A DNA stretch of 64,000 nt from Sagittula stellata E-37 (lineage in GTDB: Bacteria > Pseudomonadota > Alphaproteobacteria > Rhodobacterales > Rhodobacteraceae), in the NCBI RefSeq assembly GCF_039724765.1, contig NZ_CP155731.1, positions 1 to 64,000 of the forward strand. Reading direction: 5' to 3'. The position numbers and the translations under genes were made by a program. How positions within the stretch are numbered: the first letter of the stretch is position 1; each line of letters begins with the position of its first letter. Shown in pieces: positions 34,016 through 44,420 of this stretch. Under the pieces are notes generated by a model. The model did no database searches. It was not told the origin of the DNA and was given only the letters and a program-made list of their open reading frames with translations.

Positions 34016-34353
34016 GACGGGAGCCTTCGATGCGTGACAGGGGCGATGCGTTCGACGACATGGACCATGTCGCACGCCCCGAAGCTTTGCCCGGAATCTG
34101 GGCAAAGCACGCCCTACGTCATCGAACCCGGGTAGGGACGCGCACCGGCATCTTCGATACGTTGGTGGCCGCGCGCGGACCGCCCCCGCTCCGCCCGAAA
34201 GACCGTATCGTTTTCGCACATTGCGGGCCAAAAATGCGGCTCGAAAAGTCGCGACGGACGACGATCCGATCATCGCCGGGGTCACAGTGATTTCATGGTC
34301 GTCGGAGGAATGCCGCGCCCCAACTCCGTGACGTCTGGGGACGCGCTGCGTGC
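34016..34353. other. Spacer between convergent operons, no supported gene
   Basis: This 338-base stretch follows the monooxygenase and precedes the RidA gene on the other strand. A short open frame from 34030 to 34290 (86 codons) has no ribosome site and no family resemblance, so I do not call it. The only clear element is the hairpin at 34084-34108. Codon structure looks degraded, and insertion-sequence residue is possible but unproven. Confidence 0.5.
34084..34108. terminator. Hairpin after the cupin/monooxygenase operon
   Basis: GCTTTGCCC at 34084-34092 pairs perfectly with GGGCAAAGC at 34100-34108 around a seven-base loop. The same nine-base word forms the core of the hairpin at 63751-63776. 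No T-run follows. Confidence 0.5.
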
Positions 34354-34776
34354 TTAGCTGGCCGTGCCCGCCGTGGCGGCGCGATCAATGTAAGCGGTGG
34401 CTTCAATTTCGAGCAGGGCGGCGTCCTCGACCAGATCGTTGACAATGAGCATCGACATGGCCGGAAAATGTTTGCCGAAAACGCGCTGGTAGGCTTTGCC
34501 GACCTCGCGCTGGTGCGCCAGATATTCAGACTTGTCCTTGACGAACCAGGTCAGCCGGCCGACGTCCGTGACGTCTCCACCGGCGGCGCGGACGATCTCG
34601 GCGATGTTGCGCAACGCCTGCTCCATTTGCGCAATAAAGCCGCCCTCGACAAAGACCTTGTCCTTGTTCCAGCCGATCTGGCCGCCGACGTGCAGGGTTC
34701 CGTCGGGCATCAGCATTCCGTTTGCGTAGCCAAGGGCGGGGGCCCAGCCTTCGGGCTGGATGGTTTGCGGTGTCAT
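34354..34776 (-). CDS. RidA family (YjgF/YER057c/UK114) protein
   Basis: RidA-like protein of 140 residues. RidA proteins hydrolyse reactive enamines and imines to keto compounds and ammonia. The typical core is visible: LGYANGMLMPDGTLHVGGQIGWNKD, MEQALRNIAEIVRAAGGDVTDVGRLTWFV and the C-terminal LVEDAALLEIEATAYID. The catalytic Arg of true RidA (RSGQIP...xxR) cannot be placed with certainty, so it may belong to an Rid2-7 branch. The start overlaps the thioesterase stop. It ends the kynurenine/aminobenzoyl-CoA operon, whose central enzyme makes an enamine. Confidence 0.87.
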   Translation of the reverse strand: MTPQTIQPEGWAPALGYANGMLMPDGTLHVGGQIGWNKDKVFVEGGFIAQMEQALRNIAEIVRAAGGDVTDVGRLTWFVKDKSEYLAHQREVGKAYQRVFGKHFPAMSMLIVNDLVEDAALLEIEATAYIDRAATAGTAS

Positions 34777-35180
34777 GTCTGGGCCTCCATGATGTCTTCG
34801 ATCCGGGCGCGCACGTGCTCTGGCCAAGCGGCGGGCCGCCCCTCGCTGTCGACGCAGACGAGGGTCTGGTCGGCCTCGAAACAGACTGTGTCCTGCCGTA
34901 CCGCGCGGGTCGTCAGCGACAGGCTGCTGCGGCCGAGCCGTGTCAGGGTCAGGCGCAACTCCAGCTGATCGCCATGGCGGCAGGGCCGTTTGAACCGCAC
35001 GTCGAAGGCCGCCGTCGGCACGCCGGCCTCAGCGTGCATGTCCTCGAACGGCCAGCCAAGGAGGTCGCTGAACAGGGTCTCGACCGCGTCGTTGATCATC
35101 TCGAAAAACCGCGGGTAAAAGACGATGCCCGCAGGGTCGCAATGCTTGAACAGCACCTTTTGCGGAAAGGTAAAATGCAT
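34773..35180 (-). CDS. Hotdog-fold acyl-CoA thioesterase (4-hydroxybenzoyl-CoA thioesterase-like)
   Basis: Thioesterase of 135 residues. The family motif FKHCDPAGIVFYPRFFEMINDAVE contains the catalytic Asp, and FDVRFKRPCRHGDQLELRL follows, as in 4HBT/YbgC proteins. The start at 35178-35180 shares a base with the kynU stop (TGATG); an upstream ATG at 35222 would overlap kynU by 43 bases and is not used. In a pathway running through 2-aminobenzoyl-CoA it could rescue CoA from dead-end thioesters. Confidence 0.86.
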   Translation of the reverse strand: MHFTFPQKVLFKHCDPAGIVFYPRFFEMINDAVETLFSDLLGWPFEDMHAEAGVPTAAFDVRFKRPCRHGDQLELRLTLTRLGRSSLSLTTRAVRQDTVCFEADQTLVCVDSEGRPAAWPEHVRARIEDIMEAQT

Positions 35181-36367
35181 CAGGTCACTTTCGATTTCGT
35201 CTGATATTTCGGATCGCGCCAAAGGTCTCCCTCGATCACGTCCTCCAGGATTGCCGCCGCTGCAACCACATCGGCGGTGTCAATGTAAAGAGGCGTAAAG
35301 CCGAAGCGCATGATGTCCGGTGCGCGGAAGTCCCCGATCACGCCGCGCTCGATCAGGGCCTGCATCGCCTCGTAACCGTGGTCGAAGGCGAAAGAGACCT
35401 GGCTGCCACGCTCGGCGGCATTGCGCGGCGAGGCAAGGGTGAGCGTGGGGCAGCGCGACTCGACCTCGGCGATGAAGGTCTCGCACAGCGCGATCGAGGC
35501 CGCGCGCAGCGCATCCATGTCGACCCCCTCCCAGACGTCCAGCGCGGCATCTAGAATGGAGAGTTGCACAATCGGCGGGGTGCCGACGCGCAGCCGTTCG
35601 GTCGACATGGCGGGGCGATAGCCCGGCTCCATCGCGAAGGGCGCGTTATGGCCCATCCAACCGGCCAGCGCTGGCTCGACCGTCTCGACGATATCGGGCC
35701 GCGCATAGATGAAGGCCGGGGCGCCGGGGCCGCCGTTGAAGTACTTGTAGGTGCAGCCAACCGCGAATTCCGCCTGCGATCCGGCCAGGTCCAGCGGCAC
35801 GGCGCCCGCGCTGTGGGCGAGATCCCAGATCATCACCGCGCCGACGCTATGCGCCTTTTCAGTGATCGCCTTCATGTCGTGCAGGCGCCCCGAGCGATAG
35901 TCGACATGCGTCAGCATCACCACCGCGACCTCTTCGGTGATCGCTTCGGCCACGTCCTGCGGCGCGGGGGTGCGCAGCGTGTAGCCCTTGTCGATGGTGC
36001 CGATCAGGCCCTGCGCCATGTAAAGGTCGGTCGGAAAGTTGCCGCTGTCCGACAGGATCACCCGGCGGTCGGGCCGCATCTTCAACGCCGCCGCCAGCGC
36101 CTGGTAAACCTTGATCGACAGCGTGTCCCCGGTGGCCACCGACCCTGTCGGCGCGCCGATCAGCCCCGCGATCCGGTCGCCCACGCGCGCGGGCAGCGTG
36201 ATCCAGTCCGCCGTGTTCCAGGCGCGGATCAGCTCTTGTCCCCATTCGCGGCCAATCACCTCGGCCGCGCGGGCAGCGGCGCCTTTGGGCAGCGGGCCAA
36301 GCGAATTGCCGTCCAGATAGATCACGCCCTCGGGCAGGTCGAACAGGTCCTTGCGCGGCAGGGTCAT
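35180..36367 (-). CDS. kynU: Kynureninase
   Basis: PLP-dependent hydrolase of 395 residues that splits kynurenine into anthranilate and alanine. The N-terminal [13 protein letters not shown] is the kynureninase signature. The cofactor lysine is K208 in [15 protein letters not shown], with [14 protein letters not shown] (D182, H185) before it and [11 protein letters not shown] after it. Length is normal. It overlaps the tryptophan dioxygenase stop (ATGA). Its product anthranilate is the substrate of the CoA ligase encoded two genes upstream. Confidence 0.95.
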   Translation of the reverse strand: MTLPRKDLFDLPEGVIYLDGNSLGPLPKGAAARAAEVIGREWGQELIRAWNTADWITLPARVGDRIAGLIGAPTGSVATGDTLSIKVYQALAAALKMRPDRRVILSDSGNFPTDLYMAQGLIGTIDKGYTLRTPAPQDVAEAITEEVAVVMLTHVDYRSGRLHDMKAITEKAHSVGAVMIWDLAHSAGAVPLDLAGSQAEFAVGCTYKYFNGGPGAPAFIYARPDIVETVEPALAGWMGHNAPFAMEPGYRPAMSTERLRVGTPPIVQLSILDAALDVWEGVDMDALRAASIALCETFIAEVESRCPTLTLASPRNAAERGSQVSFAFDHGYEAMQALIERGVIGDFRAPDIMRFGFTPLYIDTADVVAAAAILEDVIEGDLWRDPKYQTKSKVT

Positions 36368-37203
36368 AGCTCACCTCTCAAATGCCAGAGTTCGGGAAAC
36401 AGCTCGACGTCGAGCATCCTGCGCAGATAGGACACCCCCGCCGTGCCGCCAGTGCCGCGCTTGAAGCCGATCACGCGTTCGACGGTCGTGACATGGTTGA
36501 AGCGCCAGCGGCGGAAGTAATCTTCGAGATCCACCAGCTTTTCGGCCAGTTCATACAGCGACCAATAAGCGTTGATGTTCTCATAAACGGTCTTCCAGCG
36601 GGCCTGAATCTCGGGATGTGCCGCATGCGGCGTGTCCAGTTGCGGGGCGGGCATGGCCGCCTCATCGCCGTCTAGTGTGCGGAACAGGTGGCGCACCACT
36701 TCGTCATAGAAACTGGGCCGCCCCAGTTCGGTGGTCAGCATGGCGTGGACTTCTGGCATATGCGCGTGGGGCTTCACCATGTTGGGGTTCCGGTTGCCCA
36801 GAACGTATTCGATCATCCGATATTGGTAAGACTGAAAGCCCGAGGAAGGCCCCAGCGCCGCGCGGAAGGTCGTGTAGTCTGCCGGCGTCATGGTGCGCAG
36901 CACGTCCCACTGGTTGTTGAGCTGTTCGAAGATCCGGCTGACGCGGGCCAGCATCTTGAACATGGTCGTGGTGTCATTGGCCCGCAGCGCATCCCGCGCC
37001 GCGCCAAGCTCGTGCAGGATCAGCTTCATCCACAGCTCCGAAGTCTGGTGCTGGATGATGAAAAGCAACTCGTCATGGGCCGCGCTTTGCGGGGCCTGAG
37101 CACTCAGGATCGGATCGAGTTTCAGATAATCGCCATAGGACATGGCATCGCTGAAATCCATTCGTGCCCCGCCGGTGCCGGGGTCATAGGCGCCTTGGCT
37201 CAT
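36364..37203 (-). CDS. kynA: Tryptophan 2,3-dioxygenase
   Basis: Haem dioxygenase of 279 residues converting tryptophan to N-formylkynurenine. [16 protein letters not shown] at 43-58 includes the distal H52; the proximal haem ligand is H237 in [10 protein letters not shown]; the substrate loop RGTGGT is at 249-254, and [11 protein letters not shown] carries the substrate-binding Arg. The start overlaps the ligase stop by four bases. A separate kynurenine formamidase (kynB) is not evident in the window and must be supplied elsewhere or by another hydrolase. Confidence 0.95.
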   Translation of the reverse strand: MSQGAYDPGTGGARMDFSDAMSYGDYLKLDPILSAQAPQSAAHDELLFIIQHQTSELWMKLILHELGAARDALRANDTTTMFKMLARVSRIFEQLNNQWDVLRTMTPADYTTFRAALGPSSGFQSYQYRMIEYVLGNRNPNMVKPHAHMPEVHAMLTTELGRPSFYDEVVRHLFRTLDGDEAAMPAPQLDTPHAAHPEIQARWKTVYENINAYWSLYELAEKLVDLEDYFRRWRFNHVTTVERVIGFKRGTGGTAGVSYLRRMLDVELFPELWHLRGEL

Positions 37204-38828
37204 GTCGCCGTGCCTTTCAGTCTGAAACGCTGGATCTTGCCGCTTTCGGTCTTGGGCAGCGCGTTGGTAAAGACGACCGAGCGCGGGTACTTGAACGGCG
37301 CGATGGTGGCCTTGACGTGATCCTGCAAGAGCTTGACCAGCGCCTCGGAGGGCACCTCTCCGTCGCCCAGCACCACATGCGCTTCTACGATGGCGCCGCG
37401 ATCCTCGTTCGGCACGCCGATCACCGCGCATTCCGCCACGGCTGCGTGGGACAGCAGCGCGGCCTCGACCTCGGGCCCGGCGATATTGTAGCCGGACGAG
37501 ACGATGATGTCGTCGCTGCGAGCAGCGAAGTGGAAATACCCGTCTTCGTCCTGGGTGAAGCTGTCGCCCGAAATGTTCCAGCCGTCTTGCACGTATTCGT
37601 CCTGCCGTTCGCCAAACATGTAACGACATCCGGTCGGCCCGCGCATGGCGAGCCGCCCGATCTCGCCGCGCGGCAGTTCGGCGCCGTCGGGGCCGATCAC
37701 CTTTGCCTCGTAGCCGCTCACCGGTTTGCCGGTGCAGGCGGGCCGGTGGTCCTCGAACCGATTGGTGATGAAGATATGTAGCATCTCCGTCGCGCCGATC
37801 CCGTCCAGCATGGGCTTGCCGGTCTTGGCTCTCCACTCGTCATAGACCGGGGCGGGCAGCGTTTCCCCCGCCGACACGGCGGCGCGCAGCGACGTAAGGT
37901 CCGCACCCTCCTCCATTGCGCGTAGCATGGCGCGATAGGCGGTCGGCGCGGTGAAACAGACGGTGGCTTTGTAGGTTTCGATGATCTCCACCATGTTCGG
38001 CGGCGAGGCGTTTTCCAGCAGCGTCGCCGTGGCGCCAAAGCGCAGCGGAAAGATCGCCAGACCGCCCAGCCCGAAGGTAAATGCCAGCGGCGGAGAGCCG
38101 ACGAACACATCGTCGGGTTGCACGTTCAGTACCTCTTTGGCGTAGCCATCCGCGATGATCATCAGATCGCGGTGAAAATGCATTGTCGCCTTTGGATTGC
38201 CCGTCGAACCGGAGGTGAAGCCGATCAGCGCCACATCGTCCTGCGCGGTCTGCACGGCGTCGAACTTCACGGGTTTGGTCAGGGCCAGCCGGTCCAGCTC
38301 GGCATCGTGGTTGGCGGTGCCGTCGAACCCCGCCACGGTCTTCAGATACGCGCTGCCCTTGGCGCAGGCGGTCATCTCGTCCATCAGCCGCGTGTCGCAC
38401 AGCGCATGGGTGATCTCGGCCTTCTCGACATACTTGGCCAGTTCGCCTGCGCGCAGCATCGGCATGGTGTTGACGACCACCGCTCCCGCCTTGGTCGCGG
38501 CCAGCCAGCAGGCCACCATAGCGGGGTTATTGGCCGAGCGGATCAGCACCCGGTTACCGGGTTTGACGCCCAGATCGTCCACCAGCGTATGGGCCAGCCG
38601 GTTGGTCCAGTCCGACAGCTCCTTGTAGGTGCGTCGGCGTCCGTTGCCTATGAGCGCAGTGTAATCCCCGAAGCCCTTGGCGACCATGGCGTCTGTAAGT
38701 TCCCACCCGGCATTCAGCCGGTCGGGATAATCGAAACCGTCCAGCAGCAGATCCGGCCAATGCTCTTGCGGGGGAAGCGTATCGCGGGTGAAACTGTCGG
38801 TATGGGCGGAAGGCGTCAGCATCGTCAT
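37200..38828 (-). CDS. abmG: 2-aminobenzoate-CoA ligase (benzoate-CoA ligase family)
   Basis: ANL-superfamily ligase of 542 residues. The P-loop is [20 protein letters not shown]; the A5 motif reads [16 protein letters not shown], which is shared by benzoate- and aminobenzoate-CoA ligases; hinge and C-terminal motifs are [26 protein letters not shown] and the catalytic Lys in [13 protein letters not shown]. Directly upstream of kynA and kynU in one overlapped operon, it most plausibly activates anthranilate made by kynureninase. Benzoate activity cannot be excluded from sequence alone. Confidence 0.9.
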   Translation of the reverse strand: MTMLTPSAHTDSFTRDTLPPQEHWPDLLLDGFDYPDRLNAGWELTDAMVAKGFGDYTALIGNGRRRTYKELSDWTNRLAHTLVDDLGVKPGNRVLIRSANNPAMVACWLAATKAGAVVVNTMPMLRAGELAKYVEKAEITHALCDTRLMDEMTACAKGSAYLKTVAGFDGTANHDAELDRLALTKPVKFDAVQTAQDDVALIGFTSGSTGNPKATMHFHRDLMIIADGYAKEVLNVQPDDVFVGSPPLAFTFGLGGLAIFPLRFGATATLLENASPPNMVEIIETYKATVCFTAPTAYRAMLRAMEEGADLTSLRAAVSAGETLPAPVYDEWRAKTGKPMLDGIGATEMLHIFITNRFEDHRPACTGKPVSGYEAKVIGPDGAELPRGEIGRLAMRGPTGCRYMFGERQDEYVQDGWNISGDSFTQDEDGYFHFAARSDDIIVSSGYNIAGPEVEAALLSHAAVAECAVIGVPNEDRGAIVEAHVVLGDGEVPSEALVKLLQDHVKATIAPFKYPRSVVFTNALPKTESGKIQRFRLKGTAT

Positions 38829-39979
38829 CTCTCCTGGAAGGCGGTGAGGGCCTGGCGCGCGATGATCACGCGCTGCACGTCCGAGGCGCCCTCGTAGATG
38901 CGCAAGGCCCTGATTTCACGATAGAGTTTCTCGACAGTTTCGTGCGACTTGACGCCGTCGCCGCCATGCAGCTGCACCGCCTTGTCGATGATGTGCTGCG
39001 CCTGGTCGGTGGCGAAGAGCTTGGCCATGGCGGCCTCGCGCGTGACCCGAGGCGCGCCGCTGTCCTTGGTCCATGCGGCGCGGTAGACCAGAAGTGCTGC
39101 GGCATCCACGTCGAGCGCCATGTCGGCGATATGTCCCTGCACCATTTGCAGATCGAAGAGCGGCGCGCCCTGGATCTGCCGGGTCGTGACCCGCGCCAGC
39201 GCCTCGTCCAGCGCCCGTCGGGCAAAGCCCAAGGCCGCAGCCGCGACGGTCGAGCGGAAGACATCCAGCACCGACATGGCGATCCTGAACCCCTGCCCCG
39301 GCTCCCCGATCATCGCTGTCGCGGGCACGCGCAGATCGTTGAATGTCAGCGTCGCCAAGGGATGCGGCGCGATGGTCTGAAGCCGTTCGGTGATTTCGAG
39401 GCCCGGCGTGTCGGCGGGCACGATGAAGGCCGACATCCCCTTGGCGCCCGGCGCCTCGCCGGTGCGGGCGAAGACGGTGTAGACATCCGCGATGCCGCCG
39501 TTGGAAATCCACGTCTTCTGGCCGTTCAGCACGTAATGGTTGCCGTCCAGCGTGGCGCTCATGGTGTTGGCCGCGACGTCCGACCCGCTGCCCGGCTCGG
39601 TCAGGGCGAAGGCCGAGATGGCCTTGCCCGCGCGGGTAAGCGGCAGCCAGTCGGCTTTCTGTTCGGGCGAGCCAAACAGCGAAATCGCCCCCGTCCCCAG
39701 CCCCTGCATGGCAAAGGCGAAATCCGCAAGCCCGTCATGGCGCGCCAGCGTCTCGCGGATCAGGCACAGCGTGCGTACGTCCAGCGTGCCATCCTCGGCT
39801 CCGGAGTGGCTTGCAAACCCCGCCTCACCCAGCATGGTCACAAGCTGGCGGCAGGCGGCGTCCGTGTCGGAATGATCGACCGCAGACAGGTGATCCGTAG
39901 CCCAGGCGTCCAGCGATGCGGCCAGATCGCGGTGCCGACCCTCGAAGAACGGCCAGTGGAGAAAGGTCTTATCTGCCAT
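38825..39979 (-). CDS. Acyl-CoA dehydrogenase
   Basis: FAD-dependent acyl-CoA dehydrogenase of 384 residues. [47 protein letters not shown] and [26 protein letters not shown] are family motifs; the C-terminal [19 protein letters not shown] keeps the catalytic Glu. It therefore looks like a true dehydrogenase, unlike the two acyl-CoA-dehydrogenase-fold oxygenases in this window. It overlaps both neighbours and presumably acts on alicyclic CoA intermediates downstream of the aminobenzoyl-CoA reductase step. Confidence 0.9.
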   Translation of the reverse strand: MADKTFLHWPFFEGRHRDLAASLDAWATDHLSAVDHSDTDAACRQLVTMLGEAGFASHSGAEDGTLDVRTLCLIRETLARHDGLADFAFAMQGLGTGAISLFGSPEQKADWLPLTRAGKAISAFALTEPGSGSDVAANTMSATLDGNHYVLNGQKTWISNGGIADVYTVFARTGEAPGAKGMSAFIVPADTPGLEITERLQTIAPHPLATLTFNDLRVPATAMIGEPGQGFRIAMSVLDVFRSTVAAAALGFARRALDEALARVTTRQIQGAPLFDLQMVQGHIADMALDVDAAALLVYRAAWTKDSGAPRVTREAAMAKLFATDQAQHIIDKAVQLHGGDGVKSHETVEKLYREIRALRIYEGASDVQRVIIARQALTAFQER

Positions 39980-40779
39980 CAGTCGCCCTCGAACATCGGT
40001 TTTTCCTTGGCCACGAAGGCCTCATAGGCGCGGTGAAAGTCCTGCCCCTGCATGCAGATTGCCTGCGCCTGCGCTTCGGCTTCGATGGCCTGTTCGATGG
40101 ACATGGACCATTCCTGTGCCAGCATGGTCTTGGTCATCATGTTGGCCCAGGTCGGCCCGTCGGCAATGCGCCGCGCCAGCCCCTGCGCTTCAGCCATCAG
40201 GTCCTCGGCGGGCACGACCTTGTTGAAGTACCCCCAAGCGTTGCCTTCCTCGGCAGTCATTGACCGGCCCAGATACAGCAGCTCGGCGGCGCGTCCCTGA
40301 CCGATGATGCGCGGCAGGATCGCGCACGCCCCCATGTCGCAGCCCGCCAGCCCGACGCGGTTGAACAGGAAGGCGGTCTTGGCCTCGGGCGTGGCGATCC
40401 TGAGGTCCGAAGCCATCGAGATGATCGCCCCGGCGCCCGCGCATACGCCGTCCACCGCCGCAATGATCGGTTTGCCGCAATGGACCATCGCCTTGACCAG
40501 ATCGCCGGTCATCCGGGTGAAGGCCAGAAGCTCCTTCATGCTCATCTTTGTCAGCGGCCCGATGATGTCATGCACATCGCCGCCCGAACTGAAGTTGCCG
40601 CCGTTTGGCGCAAAGACCACGGCCTTGACCGCATCGCTGTAGTGCAGGTCCCGGAACCAGTCGCGCAGTTCGGCGTAGCTGTCGAAAGTCAGCGGGTTCT
40701 TCCGCTCGGGCCGGTCGAGAGAGACGGTCGCGATGCCGTCTTCGATCCTGCACAGGAAGTGCTTCACATCAGTCCGCAT
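39979..40779 (-). CDS. Enoyl-CoA hydratase/isomerase family protein
   Basis: Crotonase-fold protein of 266 residues. Oxyanion-hole segments are [17 protein letters not shown] and [22 protein letters not shown]. The C-terminal helical region is complete. It could hydrate an enoyl-CoA or cleave the cyclic CoA intermediate hydrolytically, as ring-opening crotonases do in related pathways. Its start lies inside the end of the MarR gene (11-base overlap). Confidence 0.9.
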   Translation of the reverse strand: MRTDVKHFLCRIEDGIATVSLDRPERKNPLTFDSYAELRDWFRDLHYSDAVKAVVFAPNGGNFSSGGDVHDIIGPLTKMSMKELLAFTRMTGDLVKAMVHCGKPIIAAVDGVCAGAGAIISMASDLRIATPEAKTAFLFNRVGLAGCDMGACAILPRIIGQGRAAELLYLGRSMTAEEGNAWGYFNKVVPAEDLMAEAQGLARRIADGPTWANMMTKTMLAQEWSMSIEQAIEAEAQAQAICMQGQDFHRAYEAFVAKEKPMFEGD

Positions 40780-41248
40780 TTTTGTCCTCCGCCAGTGTGT
40801 CGTTGAGCCGGTCGAGCCGGACGATCATGCCGCTGACATCGTCCGCATCGAGCCCGCCCAGAATGTCGTTGATCCAGGCTTCGTGTTCGACCGAGTGGCG
40901 GGCGAACATCTCGTGCCCCTTGTCGGTCAGCCGTACCAGATTGGCGCGCCGGTCTCCGGGAATCGCGACGCGCAACGCCAGCCCCTCTTGGGTCAGCTTA
41001 TCCACGATACCGGTGATGTTGCCGCCGGATACCTTCAACATGCGAGAGATCTCGCCCATCTTCAGCCCGTCCGGCGCCCGCGACAGGGCCGACATCACGT
41101 CGAAGCGGGGCAGGGTCCAGTCGTGTTCGCGCCGCAGTCTGCGCCGCACCTCGTCCTCGATCGACCGGCTGGTTTTCAGGAGCTTCAGCCAAAGGCGCAG
41201 CCGCTCTTTCGACAGTGGCGCGGCCGAGGGTTTGGGATGCGCCGTCAT
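40769..41248 (-). CDS. MarR-family transcriptional regulator
   Basis: Winged-helix regulator of 159 residues. The DNA-binding core reads [66 protein letters not shown]. Its N-terminus ([23 protein letters not shown]) resembles MarR proteins of CoA-dependent aromatic pathways, which respond to aromatic CoA thioesters. The start overlaps the SDR stop by four bases, so it is made as part of the operon it probably controls; the palindrome at 44349-44364 is the likely operator. Confidence 0.88.
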   Translation of the reverse strand: MTAHPKPSAAPLSKERLRLWLKLLKTSRSIEDEVRRRLRREHDWTLPRFDVMSALSRAPDGLKMGEISRMLKVSGGNITGIVDKLTQEGLALRVAIPGDRRANLVRLTDKGHEMFARHSVEHEAWINDILGGLDADDVSGMIVRLDRLNDTLAEDKNAD

Positions 41249-41988
41249 ATCTCGCCTCCCGACAGGCTCAGAGCGTGACCGTTGACCGAGCGCGCCGCGT
41301 CCGAGCAGAGCCAGAGCACGGCACCCGCCACCTCGTCGGTCTGGATGAGGCGTTTCTGCGGGTTCCCCGCACAAAGCGCCGCGCGGGCGTCTTCCTCGGT
41401 CTTGCCGGTCTTTTCGACGATGTTGGCTATGGAGCGTTCCAGCATCGGGGTCTCGATAAATCCGGGGCAGATCGCATTGACCGTGATGCCGGTGCGCGCA
41501 AGCTCCAGCGATAGCGCGCGGGTCAGGCCCACGACCCCGTGCTTTGCCGCGCAATAGGCCGCGACATAGGGAAAGCCCTTGAGGCCGGCGGTCGAGGCGA
41601 TGGCAATCATCCGCCCCCACCCGGCGGCTTTCATGTCCGGCAGCGCGGCCTGCCAGACGTTCGCGACGCCGATCAGGTTGACCGACAGCATGGCTTGAAG
41701 CTGGTCGGGCGTCATTTTGGCGAAGGGCACGCTGTCGGCGGCGCCCGCATTGGCGACGACGCCCGCGATTGGCCCCTGCCCCGCGCGGGCCGCGTCGAAG
41801 GCCTGCCCGACCGCCTGCGCATCGGTCACGTCGCACAGCTGGTAGGGCAGCCCCTGCTCTGCCAGCGGCGCCTCTGACCGGCCCATGATCGTCACTTTGG
41901 CACCGGCCTCGGCCAGGGTCCGGGCGGTCTCTGCCCCGACGCCCGTGCCGCCACCGGTGACGACGATATGCTTGCCCTCGACACTCAT
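41245..41988 (-). CDS. Short-chain dehydrogenase/reductase (SDR)
   Basis: SDR of 247 residues with TGGGTGVG at 11-18, ANAG at 79-82, catalytic S132, Y145 and K149 (YCAAK). R37 after beta-2 suggests NADP use. A 3-hydroxyacyl-CoA dehydrogenase role in the 2-aminobenzoyl-CoA pathway is likely from its position between the bifunctional monooxygenase/reductase and MarR, with ATGA overlaps to both. Confidence 0.87.
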   Translation of the reverse strand: MSVEGKHIVVTGGGTGVGAETARTLAEAGAKVTIMGRSEAPLAEQGLPYQLCDVTDAQAVGQAFDAARAGQGPIAGVVANAGAADSVPFAKMTPDQLQAMLSVNLIGVANVWQAALPDMKAAGWGRMIAIASTAGLKGFPYVAAYCAAKHGVVGLTRALSLELARTGITVNAICPGFIETPMLERSIANIVEKTGKTEEDARAALCAGNPQKRLIQTDEVAGAVLWLCSDAARSVNGHALSLSGGEI

Positions 41989-44276
41989 ACCCGGATTGCC
42001 TCCGCTTCGCGGTCGGCCAGCCGCCAGCTTTGGTCACGGCCCGCCTCGTAGGGCTTTGGCCATTGGGCGAGGCGGTCACCGATCTTCGCGCCCTCGTGGA
42101 GCGTCCAATACGGGTCGGCCAGATGCGGACGGCCAACCGCCACCAGATCGGCGCGCCCCGCCATCAGGATCGAATTGGCGTGATCGGCCTCGTAGATATT
42201 GCCGACGGCCATCGTCTTCAGCCCCGCGTCATTGCGGATACGGTCCGAGAAGGGCGTCTGGAACATCCGGCCATAGACGGGTTTTGCGTCGACGGTGGTC
42301 TGGCCTGCCGATACGTCGATCAGATCGGCTCCGGCGTCGCTGAACATCCGCGCGATCTGCACCGCCTCGTCGGGGGTGACGCCCGCCTCTCCGACCCAGT
42401 CATTGGCCGAAATGCGCACCGACATCGGCTTGCCCACAGGCCACGCCGCGCGCATCGCCGCGAAGACCTCGAGCGGGTAGCGCATGCGGTTCTCGAGGCT
42501 GCCGCCGTACTCATCGCCGCGGGCATTCGAGACCGGCGAGATGAAGGACGAGATCAGGTAGCCGTGCGCCGCGTGCAATTCGATCATGTCGAACCCCGCG
42601 CGGTCGGCCATCTGCGCCGCCTGGGCGAACTGGTCGCGGATCTCGTCCATCTCGGCGCGCGTGATCTCGCGCGGGGTGGCGTTGCCCTTGGCCCAGGGGA
42701 TCGCCGAGGCGCTGAGAAGGTCCCAGTTGCCCGCGGCCAGCGGCTTGTCCATCCCCTCCCAGCCGATATTGGTCGAGCCCTTGCGCCCGGAATGACCGAT
42801 CTGGCAGCAGATCCTGGCGTCGGTGAAATCGTGCACGAACCCGGTCAGCCGCCGCCATGCCGCCTCGTGCTCGGGCGCATAGAGCCCGGGGCAGCCCGGG
42901 GTGATCCGGCCCGTCGCGCTGACGCAGGTCATCTCGGTGTAGACCAGCCCGGCGCCGCCCTTGGCCCGCTCGCCGTAATGGGTCAGGTGCCAGTCGTTCG
43001 GGCAGCCGTCCTTGGCCATGTATTGCGCCATGGGCGAGACGACGACGCGGTTCTTCAACTCCATGTCGCGCAGCCGGAAGGGCACAAACATCGGCGCCCG
43101 CACCGGAGCATCCTCGGCCATCCCCGCATGCGTCATGAACCAACGCTCGGCGCTCTCCATCCACTTCGGGTCGCGCATCCGCAGGTTTTCATGGCTGATG
43201 CGCTGCGAGCGGGTGAGCATCGAATAATTCAGTTGCACCGGGTCGAGGCCGAGATAGCGCTCTACCTCCTCGAACCACTCCAGCGAGTTGCGCGCGGCGG
43301 ATTGCAGGCGCAACACCTCCAGCCGGCGCTCTTCCTGGTAGCGGGTAAAGGCGGCCTCCAGACTGTCTTCGGTGTGGATGTATTCGGCCAGCGCGATGGC
43401 GCTTTCCATCGCCAGCTTGCTTCCGGACCCGATGGAGAAATGCGCGGTGGCCGAGGCATCGCCCAGCAGTACGACATTCTCGTGATGCCATGTCTCGCAC
43501 AACACGCGGGGGAACCGCAGCCAGGCAGAGCCGCGTATGTGGTTCGCATTTGTCATCAGCGCGTGACCGTCCAGATGCTTGGCAAAGATCCGTTCGCAGA
43601 CTGCGATGGTCTCTTGCTGGCTCATCTCGCCAAAGCCGAAGCGGTCGAAGGTCTCTTGCGCGCATTCCACGATGAAGGTCGCGGTGTCGTCGTCGAACTG
43701 GTAGGCGTGGACCCAGATCCAGCCATGTTCGGTTTCTTCAAATATGAAGGTAAAGGCGTCGTCGAATTTCTGATGCGTGCCCAGCCAGACGAACTGGCAC
43801 AGCCGCTGGTCGATCTCGGGCTTGAAGCTGTCGGCATAAAGCTCGCGGGTCCGGGAATTCAGCCCGTCGCTGGCGACCACGACGTCGAACTCCTTGCGGT
43901 AGTCTTCGGCGCTTTGCACCTCGGTCTCGAACCGCAGGTCAACACCCAGTTCGCGCGCCCGCTCCTGAAGCAGTAGCAGCAGCTTCTTGCGTCCGATCCC
44001 GCAGAACCCGTGGCCCGAAGAGACATGCACCTCGCCCCGGTAATGCAGCGCGATGTCGTCCCAGTAGGCAAAGTTCTCGCCAATCGCCTTGGCGCTGATC
44101 GGGTCGTTGGCAGCAAGGTTCTGGAGTGTTTCGTCCGACAGAACCACGCCCCAGCCGAAGGTGTCGTCAGAGCGGTTGCGCTCGATGACCACGACTTCGG
44201 CTGAAGGGTCGCGCAACTTCATCGATATTGCGAAATAGAGGCCCGCAGGACCCCCGCCCAGACATGCAATGCGCAT
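41985..44276 (-). CDS. Bifunctional 2-aminobenzoyl-CoA (or salicylyl-CoA) monooxygenase/reductase
   Basis: Fusion of two flavin domains, 763 residues. Residues 1 to about 385 are a hydroxybenzoate-hydroxylase-type monooxygenase (FAD motif [15 protein letters not shown], later [27 protein letters not shown]). Residues about 395 to 763 are an old-yellow-enzyme-type reductase ([33 protein letters not shown]). In Azoarcus evansii such an enzyme hydroxylates and partly reduces 2-aminobenzoyl-CoA to 2-amino-5-oxocyclohex-1-enecarboxyl-CoA. Annotated relatives also include salicylyl-CoA 5-hydroxylases; kynU and abmG in the same operon favour aminobenzoyl-CoA. The start has GGGAG six bases upstream. 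Confidence 0.9.
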   Translation of the reverse strand: MRIACLGGGPAGLYFAISMKLRDPSAEVVVIERNRSDDTFGWGVVLSDETLQNLAANDPISAKAIGENFAYWDDIALHYRGEVHVSSGHGFCGIGRKKLLLLLQERARELGVDLRFETEVQSAEDYRKEFDVVVASDGLNSRTRELYADSFKPEIDQRLCQFVWLGTHQKFDDAFTFIFEETEHGWIWVHAYQFDDDTATFIVECAQETFDRFGFGEMSQQETIAVCERIFAKHLDGHALMTNANHIRGSAWLRFPRVLCETWHHENVVLLGDASATAHFSIGSGSKLAMESAIALAEYIHTEDSLEAAFTRYQEERRLEVLRLQSAARNSLEWFEEVERYLGLDPVQLNYSMLTRSQRISHENLRMRDPKWMESAERWFMTHAGMAEDAPVRAPMFVPFRLRDMELKNRVVVSPMAQYMAKDGCPNDWHLTHYGERAKGGAGLVYTEMTCVSATGRITPGCPGLYAPEHEAAWRRLTGFVHDFTDARICCQIGHSGRKGSTNIGWEGMDKPLAAGNWDLLSASAIPWAKGNATPREITRAEMDEIRDQFAQAAQMADRAGFDMIELHAAHGYLISSFISPVSNARGDEYGGSLENRMRYPLEVFAAMRAAWPVGKPMSVRISANDWVGEAGVTPDEAVQIARMFSDAGADLIDVSAGQTTVDAKPVYGRMFQTPFSDRIRNDAGLKTMAVGNIYEADHANSILMAGRADLVAVGRPHLADPYWTLHEGAKIGDRLAQWPKPYEAGRDQSWRLADREAEAIRV

Positions 44277-44348
44277 TGCGATCTCCCTTTTCGGCGCCAC
44301 ACCCGCCGGGGCCGCGCGTTGGCATGACGGTAGGTGAGTCGGGCATTT

Positions 44349-44364
44349 ATTTCAAGCTTGAAAT
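44349..44364. promoter_or_regulatory. Perfect 16-base palindrome, probable MarR operator
   Basis: ATTTCAAGCTTGAAAT is a perfect palindrome in the 144-base divergent spacer between the aminobenzoyl-CoA operon and the glutaryl-CoA-dehydrogenase-like gene. A weaker symmetrical element (TTTAGCTTAAA) follows at 44368-44378. Size and symmetry fit MarR dimers, and a MarR gene is in the operon. Confidence 0.65.
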
Positions 44365-44420
44365 GTTTTAGCTTAAAGATTACCAATCGCCCCGACAGCA
44401 TCCAGAATCGGAGACGGACG

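Noticed and set aside
34030-34290. Possible small gene of 86 codons after the FAD monooxygenase
   Set aside because: No ribosome site, no recognisable motif, and a terminator-like hairpin at 34084-34108 would lie inside it.
42030-43976. A 648-codon plus-strand frame opposite the bifunctional monooxygenase/reductase
   Set aside because: Complete overlap with a clearly recognised two-domain flavoenzyme on the other strand; no start context or domain.
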